Shown: positions 24,326-33,264 of the stretch, in pieces | Position numbering within the stretch: the first letter of the stretch is position 1 | Layout: each line of letters begins with the position of its first letter | Assembly: GCF_027942295.1 (NCBI RefSeq) | Contig: NZ_CP101416.1 | Span: 1,759,501-1,823,500 of the forward strand | From: Pseudanabaena sp. Chao 1811 | GTDB lineage: Bacteria; Cyanobacteriota; Cyanobacteriia; Pseudanabaenales; Pseudanabaenaceae | DNA: 64,000 nucleotides | Direction of reading: 5' to 3' | Program-made: the position numbers and the translations under genes | The notes under the pieces: generated by a model | Seen by the model: only the letters and a program-made list of their open reading frames with translations | Database searches by the model: none | Told to the model about the DNA's origin: nothing

Positions 24326-27300
24326 ATGTCGTTTAACTTGTCTAGCAATAGCTTAGGAGAAATTTTAGAGCGCATTACCGCGCTCTCTTTGCGAATAAAT
24401 TCTGCTGCTAGTTTAGATGAGATGTTAAACATTACTGTCCAGCAAACAAGAGAGCTGTTAGATTGCGATCGCGTATTGATCTATCAGTTCCTGCCCGATG
24501 GAGATGGGGCAATTACGGCTGAGTCGGTGGGGGCAAAAGTGCAATCAATTCTAGGGGAATTGATTTACGATCCTTGCTTTGCTCAAAAATGGTGGGGGCT
24601 TTATCTAAAAGGAAAGTTTAGTGTGATTGAAGATACACAGACTAAGCCGATGGAGCCTTGTTATGCCAATTTGCTAGCGAGGATGCAGGTTAGGGCAAAT
24701 CTAGTCATGCCGATTTTGATTGGACAAAAAGTATCAAAATATCTATTTGGGTTGCTGCTTGTGCATCAGTGCGATCGCCCCCGTCAATGGCAAGATCAAG
24801 AGATTAGCATACTGCACAATATTGCTACACAACTGGGACTTGCCCTACGCAATAAGACCCAAAGGAAGAAAATAGAAGAAAATATCATTGCGAGTACGAA
24901 ACGTTGGCAATATGCTATGGATAGTAGTGGCGATGGTATTTGGGATTGGAATCTCCAGACTAATGAGGTTTTCTTCTCACACCGATGGAAAAATATGTTG
25001 GGATTTGCCGATCATGAAATTAGCAATAAATTAGAGGAATGGAAGAATCGCGTTCATCCTGATGATCTTGAGCAAGTTTATGTAGATATTGAGAAGCATT
25101 TGCGTGGTGAAACTCCACAATATGTGAATGAACATCGACTGAAATGTAAGGATGGGAGCTATAAATGGATTTTGGATCGAGGTTTAGTTTTTAGCTATGA
25201 TGCCGATGGAAAACCCTTACGATTTATTGGTACGCATGTTGATATTAGCGATCGCAAAAAAGTAGAATCGGAGCTACAAAAGGGTGAAGCTAGGCAGAGA
25301 GCCATCCTTGAAGCTCTGCCCGACTTGATTTTGCGCGTTGATCGTGATGGATCATGTTTAGATTGTATGATGCCTACAAACTCGGAACCTAACCAGTTTG
25401 TACCAATTGCTAAGCATTTATCTGAAGTCTTACCTCCCGACCTATTAACAATTCAACTGCAAGCAATTGAACGGGCGATCGCCACTAAAGATCTGCAAAT
25501 ATCCAATCATCAACTTTTTAAATTTGGAAAACTTGCCTATGAAGAAGTACGGATCGCAGCAATTAATGAGAATGAAGCTTTAGTCATCGTTCGCGATATT
25601 ACCTCTCAGGTAGAGCTATCAAGACGATTGGAACAGATCTCGCACAATGTGCCTGGGGTGATTTATCAATACCGACTGAGAGCCGATGGTAGTTCGCATT
25701 TTCCCTATGCTAGTCAAGGTATTCGCGATATTTACGATCTTTCCCCTGACGATGTGTGCCAAGATGCTTCTGCTATTTTTGAGCGTCTCCACCCAGATGA
25801 TATAGAACATGTGGGACAGACAATCATAGAATCCGCTCAAAAACTAACTGTGTGGCAATGTGAATATCGAGTATGTTTTGACGATGGTCGGATCATTTGG
25901 GTTGAAGGTCAGGCAACTCCACAAAGAGAACCTGATGGCAGTACTCTCTGGCATGGATACATTACGGAATGTACGAGGCGTAAACAATCAGAAATTGATT
26001 TACAGCAGAGTGCTACAAAATTGAGAGAAGCCTATGCTGAGCAAAATGCGCTATTTGCGGCGATGTCTGATTTGGTGTTCATTCGTAATTCTGAAGGGAA
26101 GTGTCTTAAAATCGTAACTAATGATATCCATAACTTGTTAGGTACTCCTGAGGAAGTGCTAAGCCGATCAATTATGGAGGAACTTCCTCAACCAGCAGCT
26201 AGCATTATTATGTTGGCAATTCGAGAAGCTCTATTTACTAAGAAAATTGTAAATTGTGATTATTCTTTAGAGCTACATGGCAAAGTTGCGTGGTTTTCAT
26301 CAAATATTTCACCAATTGCCCACGATAAAGTTATTCAGATTGCCAGAGATATTACAGAGCGTAAGCAAGCGGAACTAGCCCTTGCACAGGCTAAGGAAAC
26401 CGCCGAAGCTGCAACCAGAGCTAAGAGTGAGTTTCTAGCTAATATGAGCCACGAAATTAGAACTCCTATGAATGGGGTCATTGGCATGGTAGATTTGCTC
26501 ATAGCTACACCACTCAATAGCGAACAGTTGGAATATGTGCAAACGATTCGAGATAGTGGAAATATTCTGCTTTCTATCATTAATGACATTCTTGACTTTT
26601 CTAAAATTGAAGCAGGAAAATTAGAACTCGAACAACGTTCTTTTATTTTAGTAGATGCGATTAAGTCCGTTAGCCAGATTTTGAGTAGTCAATGTGCTAA
26701 TCAAGAAAATACATTCAAATACGCGATCGCGGCTGACGTTCCTAATGTGATTATTGGTGATGTTTCGAGATTAAGTCAAATCTTGATTAACTTAATCGGG
26801 AATGCTATTAAGTTTACGAAAAAGGGAGAAGTCACCTTAACCGTGAATTATCTGCGACCTTCCCAACTACAATTTGCCATTCAGGATACAGGTATTGGCA
26901 TATCTAGCGATCGCCTTAACAGCTTGTTTCAAGCCTTTGCACAGGCTGATACTTCGATCAATCGTCGCTATGGTGGTACAGGGCTAGGTTTGGTAATTTG
27001 TAAATGTCTAGTGAAGTTGATGGGTGGTACTATTTGGGTAGAGAGTAAAGGTGGTATTGGTGGCGAACCTCCTATGTTCTGGCAAACAAGATCTGCTACT
27101 ACTCAAGGTTCTACCTTCTACTTCACCCTCACTTTGCCCTTGACTGCCAAGGCGATCGCGACTACAGATATGCCTGTGAATATGGGGAATGAGAGTTTGA
27201 TGGCTGAGCAATTTCCTCTCAGGATTTTAGTTGTAGAAGATAATCCTGTAAATCAAAAAATTGCTATGCTCATGATTCTAAAACAGTTTGGTTATCATGT

Positions 27301-27607
27301 TGACGTTGCTAACAACGGCATAGAATCTGTCAATAAGGTCTCTCAAGGGGCTTATGATCTGGTGTTTATGGATGTACAGATGCCTGAGATGGATGGATTG
27401 ACAGCGACTAAACTAATTCGAGCTAATCTCTCCATTCCTATCCAACCCTATATTGTGGCGATGACTGGAAATGCTATGCCAGAGGATCGCCAAGCTTGTT
27501 TTGATGCGGGGATGAATGATTACATCAGTAAACCAATAAGAAGTAACGAAATTGCACGAGTGTTTGCTCAATATAGAAATTTTGCTCTTAATTCAAAGAT
27601 AAATTGA
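24326..27607 (+). CDS. Cyanobacteriochrome-like GAF/PAS hybrid histidine kinase
   Basis: A 1093-residue soluble sensor. Order: GAF (about 20-175), PAS (about 193-316), a degenerate PAS (325-430), PAS (432-550), PAS (565-680), HisKA (MSHEIRTPM, His about 709), ATPase (NAIKFT, DTGIGIS, GTGLGLVICK), and a C-terminal receiver (FMDVQMPEMDG, Asp about 1015). The GAF carries DPCF (Asp82-Cys84-Phe85) and a second cysteine in EPCYANLL (Cys112), followed by QVRANLVMPIL. That is the layout of DXCF cyanobacteriochromes, which bind a bilin through two cysteines; here Tyr follows the canonical Cys where His is usual. It could therefore be a blue/green-type light sensor. No output partner is adjacent. Confidence 0.88.
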   Translation: MSFNLSSNSLGEILERITALSLRINSAASLDEMLNITVQQTRELLDCDRVLIYQFLPDGDGAITAESVGAKVQSILGELIYDPCFAQKWWGLYLKGKFSVIEDTQTKPMEPCYANLLARMQVRANLVMPILIGQKVSKYLFGLLLVHQCDRPRQWQDQEISILHNIATQLGLALRNKTQRKKIEENIIASTKRWQYAMDSSGDGIWDWNLQTNEVFFSHRWKNMLGFADHEISNKLEEWKNRVHPDDLEQVYVDIEKHLRGETPQYVNEHRLKCKDGSYKWILDRGLVFSYDADGKPLRFIGTHVDISDRKKVESELQKGEARQRAILEALPDLILRVDRDGSCLDCMMPTNSEPNQFVPIAKHLSEVLPPDLLTIQLQAIERAIATKDLQISNHQLFKFGKLAYEEVRIAAINENEALVIVRDITSQVELSRRLEQISHNVPGVIYQYRLRADGSSHFPYASQGIRDIYDLSPDDVCQDASAIFERLHPDDIEHVGQTIIESAQKLTVWQCEYRVCFDDGRIIWVEGQATPQREPDGSTLWHGYITECTRRKQSEIDLQQSATKLREAYAEQNALFAAMSDLVFIRNSEGKCLKIVTNDIHNLLGTPEEVLSRSIMEELPQPAASIIMLAIREALFTKKIVNCDYSLELHGKVAWFSSNISPIAHDKVIQIARDITERKQAELALAQAKETAEAATRAKSEFLANMSHEIRTPMNGVIGMVDLLIATPLNSEQLEYVQTIRDSGNILLSIINDILDFSKIEAGKLELEQRSFILVDAIKSVSQILSSQCANQENTFKYAIAADVPNVIIGDVSRLSQILINLIGNAIKFTKKGEVTLTVNYLRPSQLQFAIQDTGIGISSDRLNSLFQAFAQADTSINRRYGGTGLGLVICKCLVKLMGGTIWVESKGGIGGEPPMFWQTRSATTQGSTFYFTLTLPLTAKAIATTDMPVNMGNESLMAEQFPLRILVVEDNPVNQKIAMLMILKQFGYHVDVANNGIESVNKVSQGAYDLVFMDVQMPEMDGLTATKLIRANLSIPIQPYIVAMTGNAMPEDRQACFDAGMNDYISKPIRSNEIARVFAQYRNFALNSKIN

Positions 27608-27727
27608 CTATTCATATCTATTTTTCTTCCAAATCTTGATTCTAGTTCTGTTTTGAGACTGGCGCATTTTAATATATTCGATTCCATTAGACTTTACAAA
27701 ATTATCAACTAAACCCTCTCTCAACGT

Positions 27728-27768
27728 CAAAAGGCAAAATCCTTGCTAAGCAAGGATTTTGCCTTTTG
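27728..27768. terminator. Hairpin 19+3+19 after the hybrid kinase
   Basis: Arms of 19 bases (CAAAAGGCAAAATCCTTGC) around TAA, 120 bases downstream of the kinase stop. It may terminate the kinase mRNA and also a small minus-strand frame at 27822. Confidence 0.65.
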
Positions 27769-27821
27769 GCTTTTAAAATTTTCCAGCTTAATCCGAACTG
27801 ACGTTATCCTTAGGAGGGAAG

Positions 27822-27965
27822 TTAAAGGATAAAATCCTTACTCAAAGTGGCACGAACTGCAAGTGTATTAATGGCGACAATCTGTGATATTCCTGACTTT
27901 GATACTGCTGAGCAACTTAGCGATCCGCACCCTAGCCCCAACAAACTAGCAAATAACTTTTTCAT
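27822..27965 (-). CDS. Possible small lipoprotein-like peptide
   Basis: A 47-codon frame starting MKKLFASLLGLGCGSLSCSA: two lysines, a hydrophobic core and a cysteine after GLG or SLS, as in a lipoprotein signal. The next 27 residues (VSKSGISQIVAINTLAVRA) are unremarkable. A second upstream ATG at 27971 would add two residues. There is no good ribosome-binding site, and the frame ends ahead of the hairpin at 27728-27768. It may be a genuine small exported peptide or a remnant of a larger lipoprotein gene. Confidence 0.35.
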   Translation of the reverse strand: MKKLFASLLGLGCGSLSCSAVSKSGISQIVAINTLAVRATLSKDFIL

Positions 27966-28045
27966 AACCATAGAGTTGTCACTTACCAATATTTCATGTA
28001 AGAATTCATGGGATATTTTGTGCTTGTGACAAGGGATCAGGAATT

Positions 28046-29539
28046 ATGCGTTTAGGACAATTGCTTGCGTTAGCAGGGTATCAAAATTCTCAGCCTGAAC
28101 TAGATGGGCTAGAAGTCAAGCGTTTAATTACCGATTCACGGGCTTGTCAAGATGGGGACTTGTTTATCGGCATGACTGGTACACAGGTGGATGGGGGCAA
28201 ATTTGCGCCACAGGCGATCGCGCAGGGCGCGATCGCAGCAATCATCTCCCTTGAGGCTCATGCAAATTTGGCGGTTAAGGATAAAGCGATCGCCGTCGAT
28301 GATGTGGTTGTCGCTTGTAGCAAATTGGCGACAGCATTTTATGACTATCCTGCTCAAAAGCTAAAACTGGTGGGCGTGACGGGGACAAATGGCAAAACGA
28401 CGACGACCCACCTGATCGAGTTTTTATTGCAAACCCAATATGCTGCGGCCCTATTTGGCACACTCTATACCCGTTGGGCGGGCTATTCCCAGACTGCAAG
28501 CCATACCACACCCTTTGCAGTAGACTTGCAGGCGCAACTATCCCAAGCGATCGCCGCAGGTTGTGATGTCGGTTTGATGGAGGTTAGCTCCCATGCTCTA
28601 GATCAGAGGCGCGTGTTAGGTTGCCCCTTTGAGGTTGCCGTATTTACCAACTTGACCCAAGACCATTTGGACTACCACAAAGACCTAGAGGCTTATTTTC
28701 AGGCAAAGTCTCTCCTGTTTAGCGACACCTATTTACAAGGTCGCGCCATTATTAATCTCGATGATCCCTTTGGGCAGAGATTAGTGCAATCTCTCACGGA
28801 CAAACCAGTTTGGACCTATAGCATTAGCAACTCTCAAGCCGATTTTTATACAGAGGATTTGACCTATCTGCCCAATGGCGCGACGGGAATCCTGCATACC
28901 CCACAGGGAGCAATTACTTTCAAATCGCCTCTAGTGGGGCGCTTTAATGTCGAGAATATTTTGGCAGCGATCGCTACGGCTTTGCATATGGGCATGGGCT
29001 TGACGGAAGTAATCAGCCGCTTGCCAGAGTTTAAGAGTGTCCCTGGCCGCGTAGAACGGGTACAGGTCAGCGATGACCAAGATGTAACTGTGGTGGTGGA
29101 CTATGCCCATACTCCCGACAGTCTCGAAAACCTACTCAAGGCAATGCGTCCCTTTACGCAGCGTGAATTAGTCTGTGTATTTGGCTGTGGTGGCGATCGC
29201 GATCGCACCAAGCGTCCATTGATGGGTGGGATTGCTGCCCGACTTGCCGATCGCGTTTATGTCACTTCCGACAATCCGCGCACCGAAGATCCTCAGAGAA
29301 TTCTTGATGATGTTGTAGTTGGTGTAAAGGCTGACATTGGGGATAAACCTCTGACCATCGAAGGCGATCGCCATAAATGTATCCAACTGGCGATCGCTGA
29401 AGCCCAAGCAGGCGATACGATTTTGATCGCAGGCAAAGGACATGAAGACTATCAAATTATTGGACGCGAAAAAATCCATTTTGACGATCGCGAAGAGGCA
29501 CAATTAGCTTTGAGCAACCGTCGATTAGGTACTCACTAA
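28046..29539 (+). CDS. murE: UDP-N-acetylmuramoyl-tripeptide synthetase MurE
   Basis: A 497-residue Mur ligase that adds meso-diaminopimelate to UDP-MurNAc-L-Ala-D-Glu in the cytoplasm. ATP loop VGVTGTNGKTTTTH (about 110-122), LMEVSSHALDQRRVLG, and the C-terminal motif TSDNPRTEDP; DNPR is the signature for diaminopimelate rather than lysine. AYFQAKSLLF carries the carbamylated Lys. Length matches the family. It stands alone on the plus strand between two kinase genes. Confidence 0.96.
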   Translation: MRLGQLLALAGYQNSQPELDGLEVKRLITDSRACQDGDLFIGMTGTQVDGGKFAPQAIAQGAIAAIISLEAHANLAVKDKAIAVDDVVVACSKLATAFYDYPAQKLKLVGVTGTNGKTTTTHLIEFLLQTQYAAALFGTLYTRWAGYSQTASHTTPFAVDLQAQLSQAIAAGCDVGLMEVSSHALDQRRVLGCPFEVAVFTNLTQDHLDYHKDLEAYFQAKSLLFSDTYLQGRAIINLDDPFGQRLVQSLTDKPVWTYSISNSQADFYTEDLTYLPNGATGILHTPQGAITFKSPLVGRFNVENILAAIATALHMGMGLTEVISRLPEFKSVPGRVERVQVSDDQDVTVVVDYAHTPDSLENLLKAMRPFTQRELVCVFGCGGDRDRTKRPLMGGIAARLADRVYVTSDNPRTEDPQRILDDVVVGVKADIGDKPLTIEGDRHKCIQLAIAEAQAGDTILIAGKGHEDYQIIGREKIHFDDREEAQLALSNRRLGTH

Positions 29540-29635
29540 GAAATTGGTAATACCTTCTAAAGCTTTGCTGAGTCAAGCAAAGACTACTTAAATATGTGAT
29601 AAATCCTCAGCAAAAACACGTAAGGAGGATCGGTT

Positions 29636-29671
29636 ATGATGCAAAAGGAAGTATATTCAGAACCAAGTTAG
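29636..29671 (+). CDS. Possible leader peptide (11 codons)
   Basis: A strong Shine-Dalgarno (AAGGAGG at 29622-29628) precedes ATGATG and a frame reading MMQKEVYSEPS, stop TAG. The main gene begins 33 bases later at 29705 with only a weak GGAAG. The strong site serves the short frame and not the cyclase, so it may control translation of the downstream gene. The alternative is that the site is coincidental. Confidence 0.4.
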   Translation: MMQKEVYSEPS

Positions 29672-29704
29672 GTTTATCACTGCTAGATAGGAAGAAGTAG
29701 CTAC

Positions 29705-32700
29705 ATGGGTTCGCAATCTGCCCCTAAACCTAAGTTGCTAGTTATCGATGATGAACCCGATAACTTAGATTTGCTATTTCGGACTTTTTATCGAGAATAT
29801 CAAGTTCTCAGGGCTAATAGTGGCTTGGAAGCCTTGGAATTGCTCGATCATGAGGGGGAAGTTGCGGTAATTATCTCTGATCAGAGAATGCCGATCATGA
29901 GTGGAACGGAATTTTTGAGCCAAATGGCGGTCAAATATCCAGACACCATGCGAATCATCCTCACGGGCTATACCGATGTTGAGGATTTGGTCGAAGCGAT
30001 TAATACCTGCAAAGTCTTCAAATATGTCACCAAACCTTGGGATGAAGATGAACTGAGAAATGTCGTCAGTCAGGCGATCGACACTCACAATGTATTGCGA
30101 AATCGTACTGCCGAACTGCGCCGAACCCTCCGCCAACAGTCACTTATCAATGCGATCGCTGCCTCCGTCGATAACGATGCCCCCTATCGCGAAAGTATTG
30201 CCGCGATCGCCGAATTTATTGCCCGTCATTTTGAAGTCTCAGGCAGTATTTTGAGACTATTTGAGAATGGTCAACTGTTAGAAGATTATTTTGCCTATTG
30301 CCATGAACCAATTGCTAACTTGCCGCAGTTAGCGGCATCACTACCTCTCCAAGCGCGGATTGTGGCAATTAGCAATATCGAAACTGATGTGCGGATTACT
30401 GAAGCTGACAAAGAGATCTATGCCCAAGCAAATATCAAATCTGTTCTTTTTATTCCCCTCGAAGTTCAGAAAGAATGCTTAGCGATGCTAGCGCTATATC
30501 ATTGTGGAAGCCCCCATGAATGGAGCAAAGATGAATTGGATTTAATTGAGTTAGCAAGTGATCAGGCGGCGATCGTCAGTTCCCGTGCCAGAGCCTATGA
30601 TCGTATTCAAGAACTTGCCAAGAGAGAAGCTCTACTCAATACGATTACCAGTACAATTCGTTCCAGTCTCGATCCCAAAAAGATTTTTGCTTCGATTACC
30701 CAACAGTTAGGACAGGCTCTCAATACCGAAAGTTGCGCCCTTTCTTTATGGACTGAAGAAGATCATTATTTACGCTGTGTAGGTTTGCATTTGCTCGATC
30801 CTGATGAGGTAATTGGTAATACAGATAGTTCCAACGAATCAACATTACCTCAATCCATTGTCAATATCTCCGTTAATCCTGTATTTCTCGCACTAATTGA
30901 AACGAAGCAACCCGTAGCAATTACCGATTTGCATGAGAATCCTGAATGGAATCTGATTGATTTGCCCTTGCGCTCCATTGCTCGATCACTATTGATCGTC
31001 CCCTTGCTCTCCGATGGCAAGATTATTGGCAGCATTTCCATGCGTCAAAACAAAGAGCCTCGCCAATGGCAGCCTGAAGAAATCTCTCTAGTCCAAGCCG
31101 TAGCTGCACAGGCGGCGATCGCCGTCCAACAGGCAAATCTCTTTCAAAAAACCCGCCAACAAGCCCAGCAACTGCTGGAACTCGATCGCCAAAAAACCGA
31201 GTTCTTTCAAAATCTATCCCATGAATTTCGTACTCCGCTTACCTTAACCATTGGCCCCCTCGAAGCGGCGATCGAGCAATCTAATCCATTGCCCTACGAT
31301 CAATCTGTGATCGCTCTGCGTAACTGTCGGCGGTTGCTACGATTAGTCAATCAATTGCTGGATATCCAACGCCTTGATGCTGGCAAAATGCAAGCCTGTT
31401 TCCGCCCTTGCAATCTCGTCGAATTTACCAGTCAAACCATTGATGCGTTCCGTCCCTATTGCGAGCGCAAAAATATTCATCTCTTTAGCGAATTTAGCGA
31501 ATGTCCTGATATTTATCTCGACCTAGAGAAGTTTGATAAGGTTCTCTACAATCTCCTGTCCAATGCCATGAAGTTTACGCCCAGCAATGGCAGTATCAAC
31601 ATTAGTATTGATGTAGATGAAGAGCAGAAACGATGTATTCTTCGGGTACATGATACAGGTATCGGCATTCGCCAAGATCAGATTCCTTTTCTCTTTGATC
31701 GATTCCGTCAAGCGGAGGGTTCTGTCAATCGCAGTTATGAGGGTAGTGGCTTAGGTTTAGCACTAGTCAAAGAACTCGTTAGTCTGCATGGTGGCGATAT
31801 TTCAGTCACGTCAGATTATGGCTATGGGACAACCTTTGCGATCGCCATTCCGATGGGTAAAAAACACTTACCCGCCGATCAAGTTACTAACTTACCTGCG
31901 GATTTACAAATTTCTAGAGCCTCAGTGGAACTTGCCGATATTGAAACAGAACTCAATTTAGAAGAAGACACAATTCCCTCACTAGCTAATGATAGTGAAT
32001 TTCCCATTTCTGACCATCCTCAAACAGGCACAATTCTAATCGTTGATGATAATCGGGATCTGCGAAGTTATTTGCGGCGCGTTCTCAATCAATCTGGTTA
32101 TGACGTGGTTTCAGGACATAATGGCGCTCATGGATACACCCAAGCTCAACAATATCGACCTGATTTGATCGTTACTGATTTGATGATGCCACAGGTTTCA
32201 GGTTTAGATTTGATTGCGATGATTCGCAAAGATCAGGAATTGTCAGGTACACCGATCATTTTGCTAACCGCTAAGGCAAACGAAGAGACCCGCATCGAAG
32301 GTACGGAAATGGGTGCAGATGGCTACTTAGCCAAGCCCTTTAACGATCGCGAATTATTAGCGGAAGTGCGGAATCTACTCGCCCTCAAAGCCAATGAACG
32401 CCGCATTGCCCAACTCAATCTCTATTTAACGGAATCTGTCCTCAAACGTTTTTTACCGCCTAGTCTGGTTGCTAAAGCCGCTACAGGTGAACTCAGCCTC
32501 GATCTCCGTCCTGAGCCAAAGATGATCACAGTTCTCTTTACGGATATTGTGGGCTTTACTTCCCTTGCTAATACTTTGCGATCGCGTCGCGTTGCGGAAC
32601 TGCTCAATCAATACCTCGGCGCGATGACTGAGGCGATTTTTGCCAATGGCGGCACTGTGGATAAATTTATGGGTGACGGCATCATGGCATTGTTTGGTGC

Positions 32701-33070
32701 GCCCGAAGATTGCAGTCCAAACGAACAAGTGCGTCGTGCTGTTCAGACTGCTAAATCGATGCAGCGATCGCTTGCCCAACTCAATGAACAATGGGCAGCC
32801 CAAGGCATTCCTACTGTTAGGTTTCGCTGTGGCATCCATCAAGGTACTGCCGTTGTGGGGATGTTTGGCAGTGCAGAGCGATCGGACTACACGGCGATCG
32901 GCCCGACGGTAAATATTGCGGCGCGGATTCAGTCGGCGGCGGAACCTGATTGTATTCTCGTATCGGCAGCCGTGGCGGACTACCTAGATGATGAGGAATT
33001 GCGTAAACGTGAACCGCTTAAGCTCAAAGGTGTAGACGAGACGGTATTGACGTTTTTTGTGGATAGTTAA
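29705..33070 (+). CDS. REC-GAF-GAF-histidine kinase-REC-adenylate cyclase
   Basis: A 1121-residue fusion. Receiver 1 (about 8-125, Asp59 in IISDQRMP); two GAF domains (about 150-300 and 315-480); HisKA (NLSHEFRTPL, His about 505); ATPase (NAMKFTP, DTGIGIR, GSGLGLALVK); receiver 2 (IVTDLMMPQVSG, Asp about 823); then an S-helix-like linker and a class III nucleotide cyclase (VLFTDIVGFTSL, metal Asp about 945; DKFMGDGIMALFG; GIHQGTAVVGMFGS; DYTAIGPTVNIAARIQ). The cyclase motifs (Lys/Asp type substrate residues) suggest ATP and hence cAMP. It would couple a phosphorelay to cAMP production. A leader-like short frame precedes it, and two hairpins follow. Confidence 0.92.
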   Translation: MGSQSAPKPKLLVIDDEPDNLDLLFRTFYREYQVLRANSGLEALELLDHEGEVAVIISDQRMPIMSGTEFLSQMAVKYPDTMRIILTGYTDVEDLVEAINTCKVFKYVTKPWDEDELRNVVSQAIDTHNVLRNRTAELRRTLRQQSLINAIAASVDNDAPYRESIAAIAEFIARHFEVSGSILRLFENGQLLEDYFAYCHEPIANLPQLAASLPLQARIVAISNIETDVRITEADKEIYAQANIKSVLFIPLEVQKECLAMLALYHCGSPHEWSKDELDLIELASDQAAIVSSRARAYDRIQELAKREALLNTITSTIRSSLDPKKIFASITQQLGQALNTESCALSLWTEEDHYLRCVGLHLLDPDEVIGNTDSSNESTLPQSIVNISVNPVFLALIETKQPVAITDLHENPEWNLIDLPLRSIARSLLIVPLLSDGKIIGSISMRQNKEPRQWQPEEISLVQAVAAQAAIAVQQANLFQKTRQQAQQLLELDRQKTEFFQNLSHEFRTPLTLTIGPLEAAIEQSNPLPYDQSVIALRNCRRLLRLVNQLLDIQRLDAGKMQACFRPCNLVEFTSQTIDAFRPYCERKNIHLFSEFSECPDIYLDLEKFDKVLYNLLSNAMKFTPSNGSINISIDVDEEQKRCILRVHDTGIGIRQDQIPFLFDRFRQAEGSVNRSYEGSGLGLALVKELVSLHGGDISVTSDYGYGTTFAIAIPMGKKHLPADQVTNLPADLQISRASVELADIETELNLEEDTIPSLANDSEFPISDHPQTGTILIVDDNRDLRSYLRRVLNQSGYDVVSGHNGAHGYTQAQQYRPDLIVTDLMMPQVSGLDLIAMIRKDQELSGTPIILLTAKANEETRIEGTEMGADGYLAKPFNDRELLAEVRNLLALKANERRIAQLNLYLTESVLKRFLPPSLVAKAATGELSLDLRPEPKMITVLFTDIVGFTSLANTLRSRRVAELLNQYLGAMTEAIFANGGTVDKFMGDGIMALFGAPEDCSPNEQVRRAVQTAKSMQRSLAQLNEQWAAQGIPTVRFRCGIHQGTAVVGMFGSAERSDYTAIGPTVNIAARIQSAAEPDCILVSAAVADYLDDEELRKREPLKLKGVDETVLTFFVDS

Positions 33071-33071
33071 A

Positions 33072-33102
33072 ATTTCATTTTTACCGTAGGTAAAAATGAA
33101 AT
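33072..33102. terminator. Hairpin 14+3+14 directly after the cyclase stop
   Basis: ATTTCATTTTTACC, loop GTA, GGTAAAAATGAAAT, beginning two bases after the stop. Position suggests a terminator. Confidence 0.7.
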
Positions 33103-33106
33103 CTCT

Positions 33107-33200
33107 ATATAGCGTATATCAATCTGAAGTACAGGGTTGTGTCTCCGCCGAAGGCGGAGACACAACCCTCTGTACCTCGCTTGCTTGAAAAGCGCTATAT
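33107..33200. repeat. 94-bp palindromic repeat with GAA-loop hairpin
   Basis: Ends ATATAGCG and CGCTATAT are inverted. The centre (33133-33169) is a 17+3+17 hairpin with GCCGAAGGC at its tip, followed by CTCGCTTGCTTGAAAA. A degraded relative is at 39912-39975. An upstream start for the ATPase gene at 33139 would lie inside this repeat, which argues against that start. Confidence 0.75.
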
Positions 33201-33264
33201 AATATTTAGGACAGATGACAGCGGCTCTCATCCTAAATATCGCTCAGTGCGACCCTCTCTCAAT

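Noticed and set aside
24244-24432. Minus-strand frame overlapping the hybrid kinase start
   Set aside because: No domain and it runs into the kinase gene.
27847-28029. Plus-strand 60-codon frame before murE
   Set aside because: No ribosome site or similarity; the opposite strand has the more gene-like signal peptide.
33139-33264. Longer start for the small ATPase
   Set aside because: The first 20 codons lie in the 94-bp palindromic repeat and have no family similarity that I can see.
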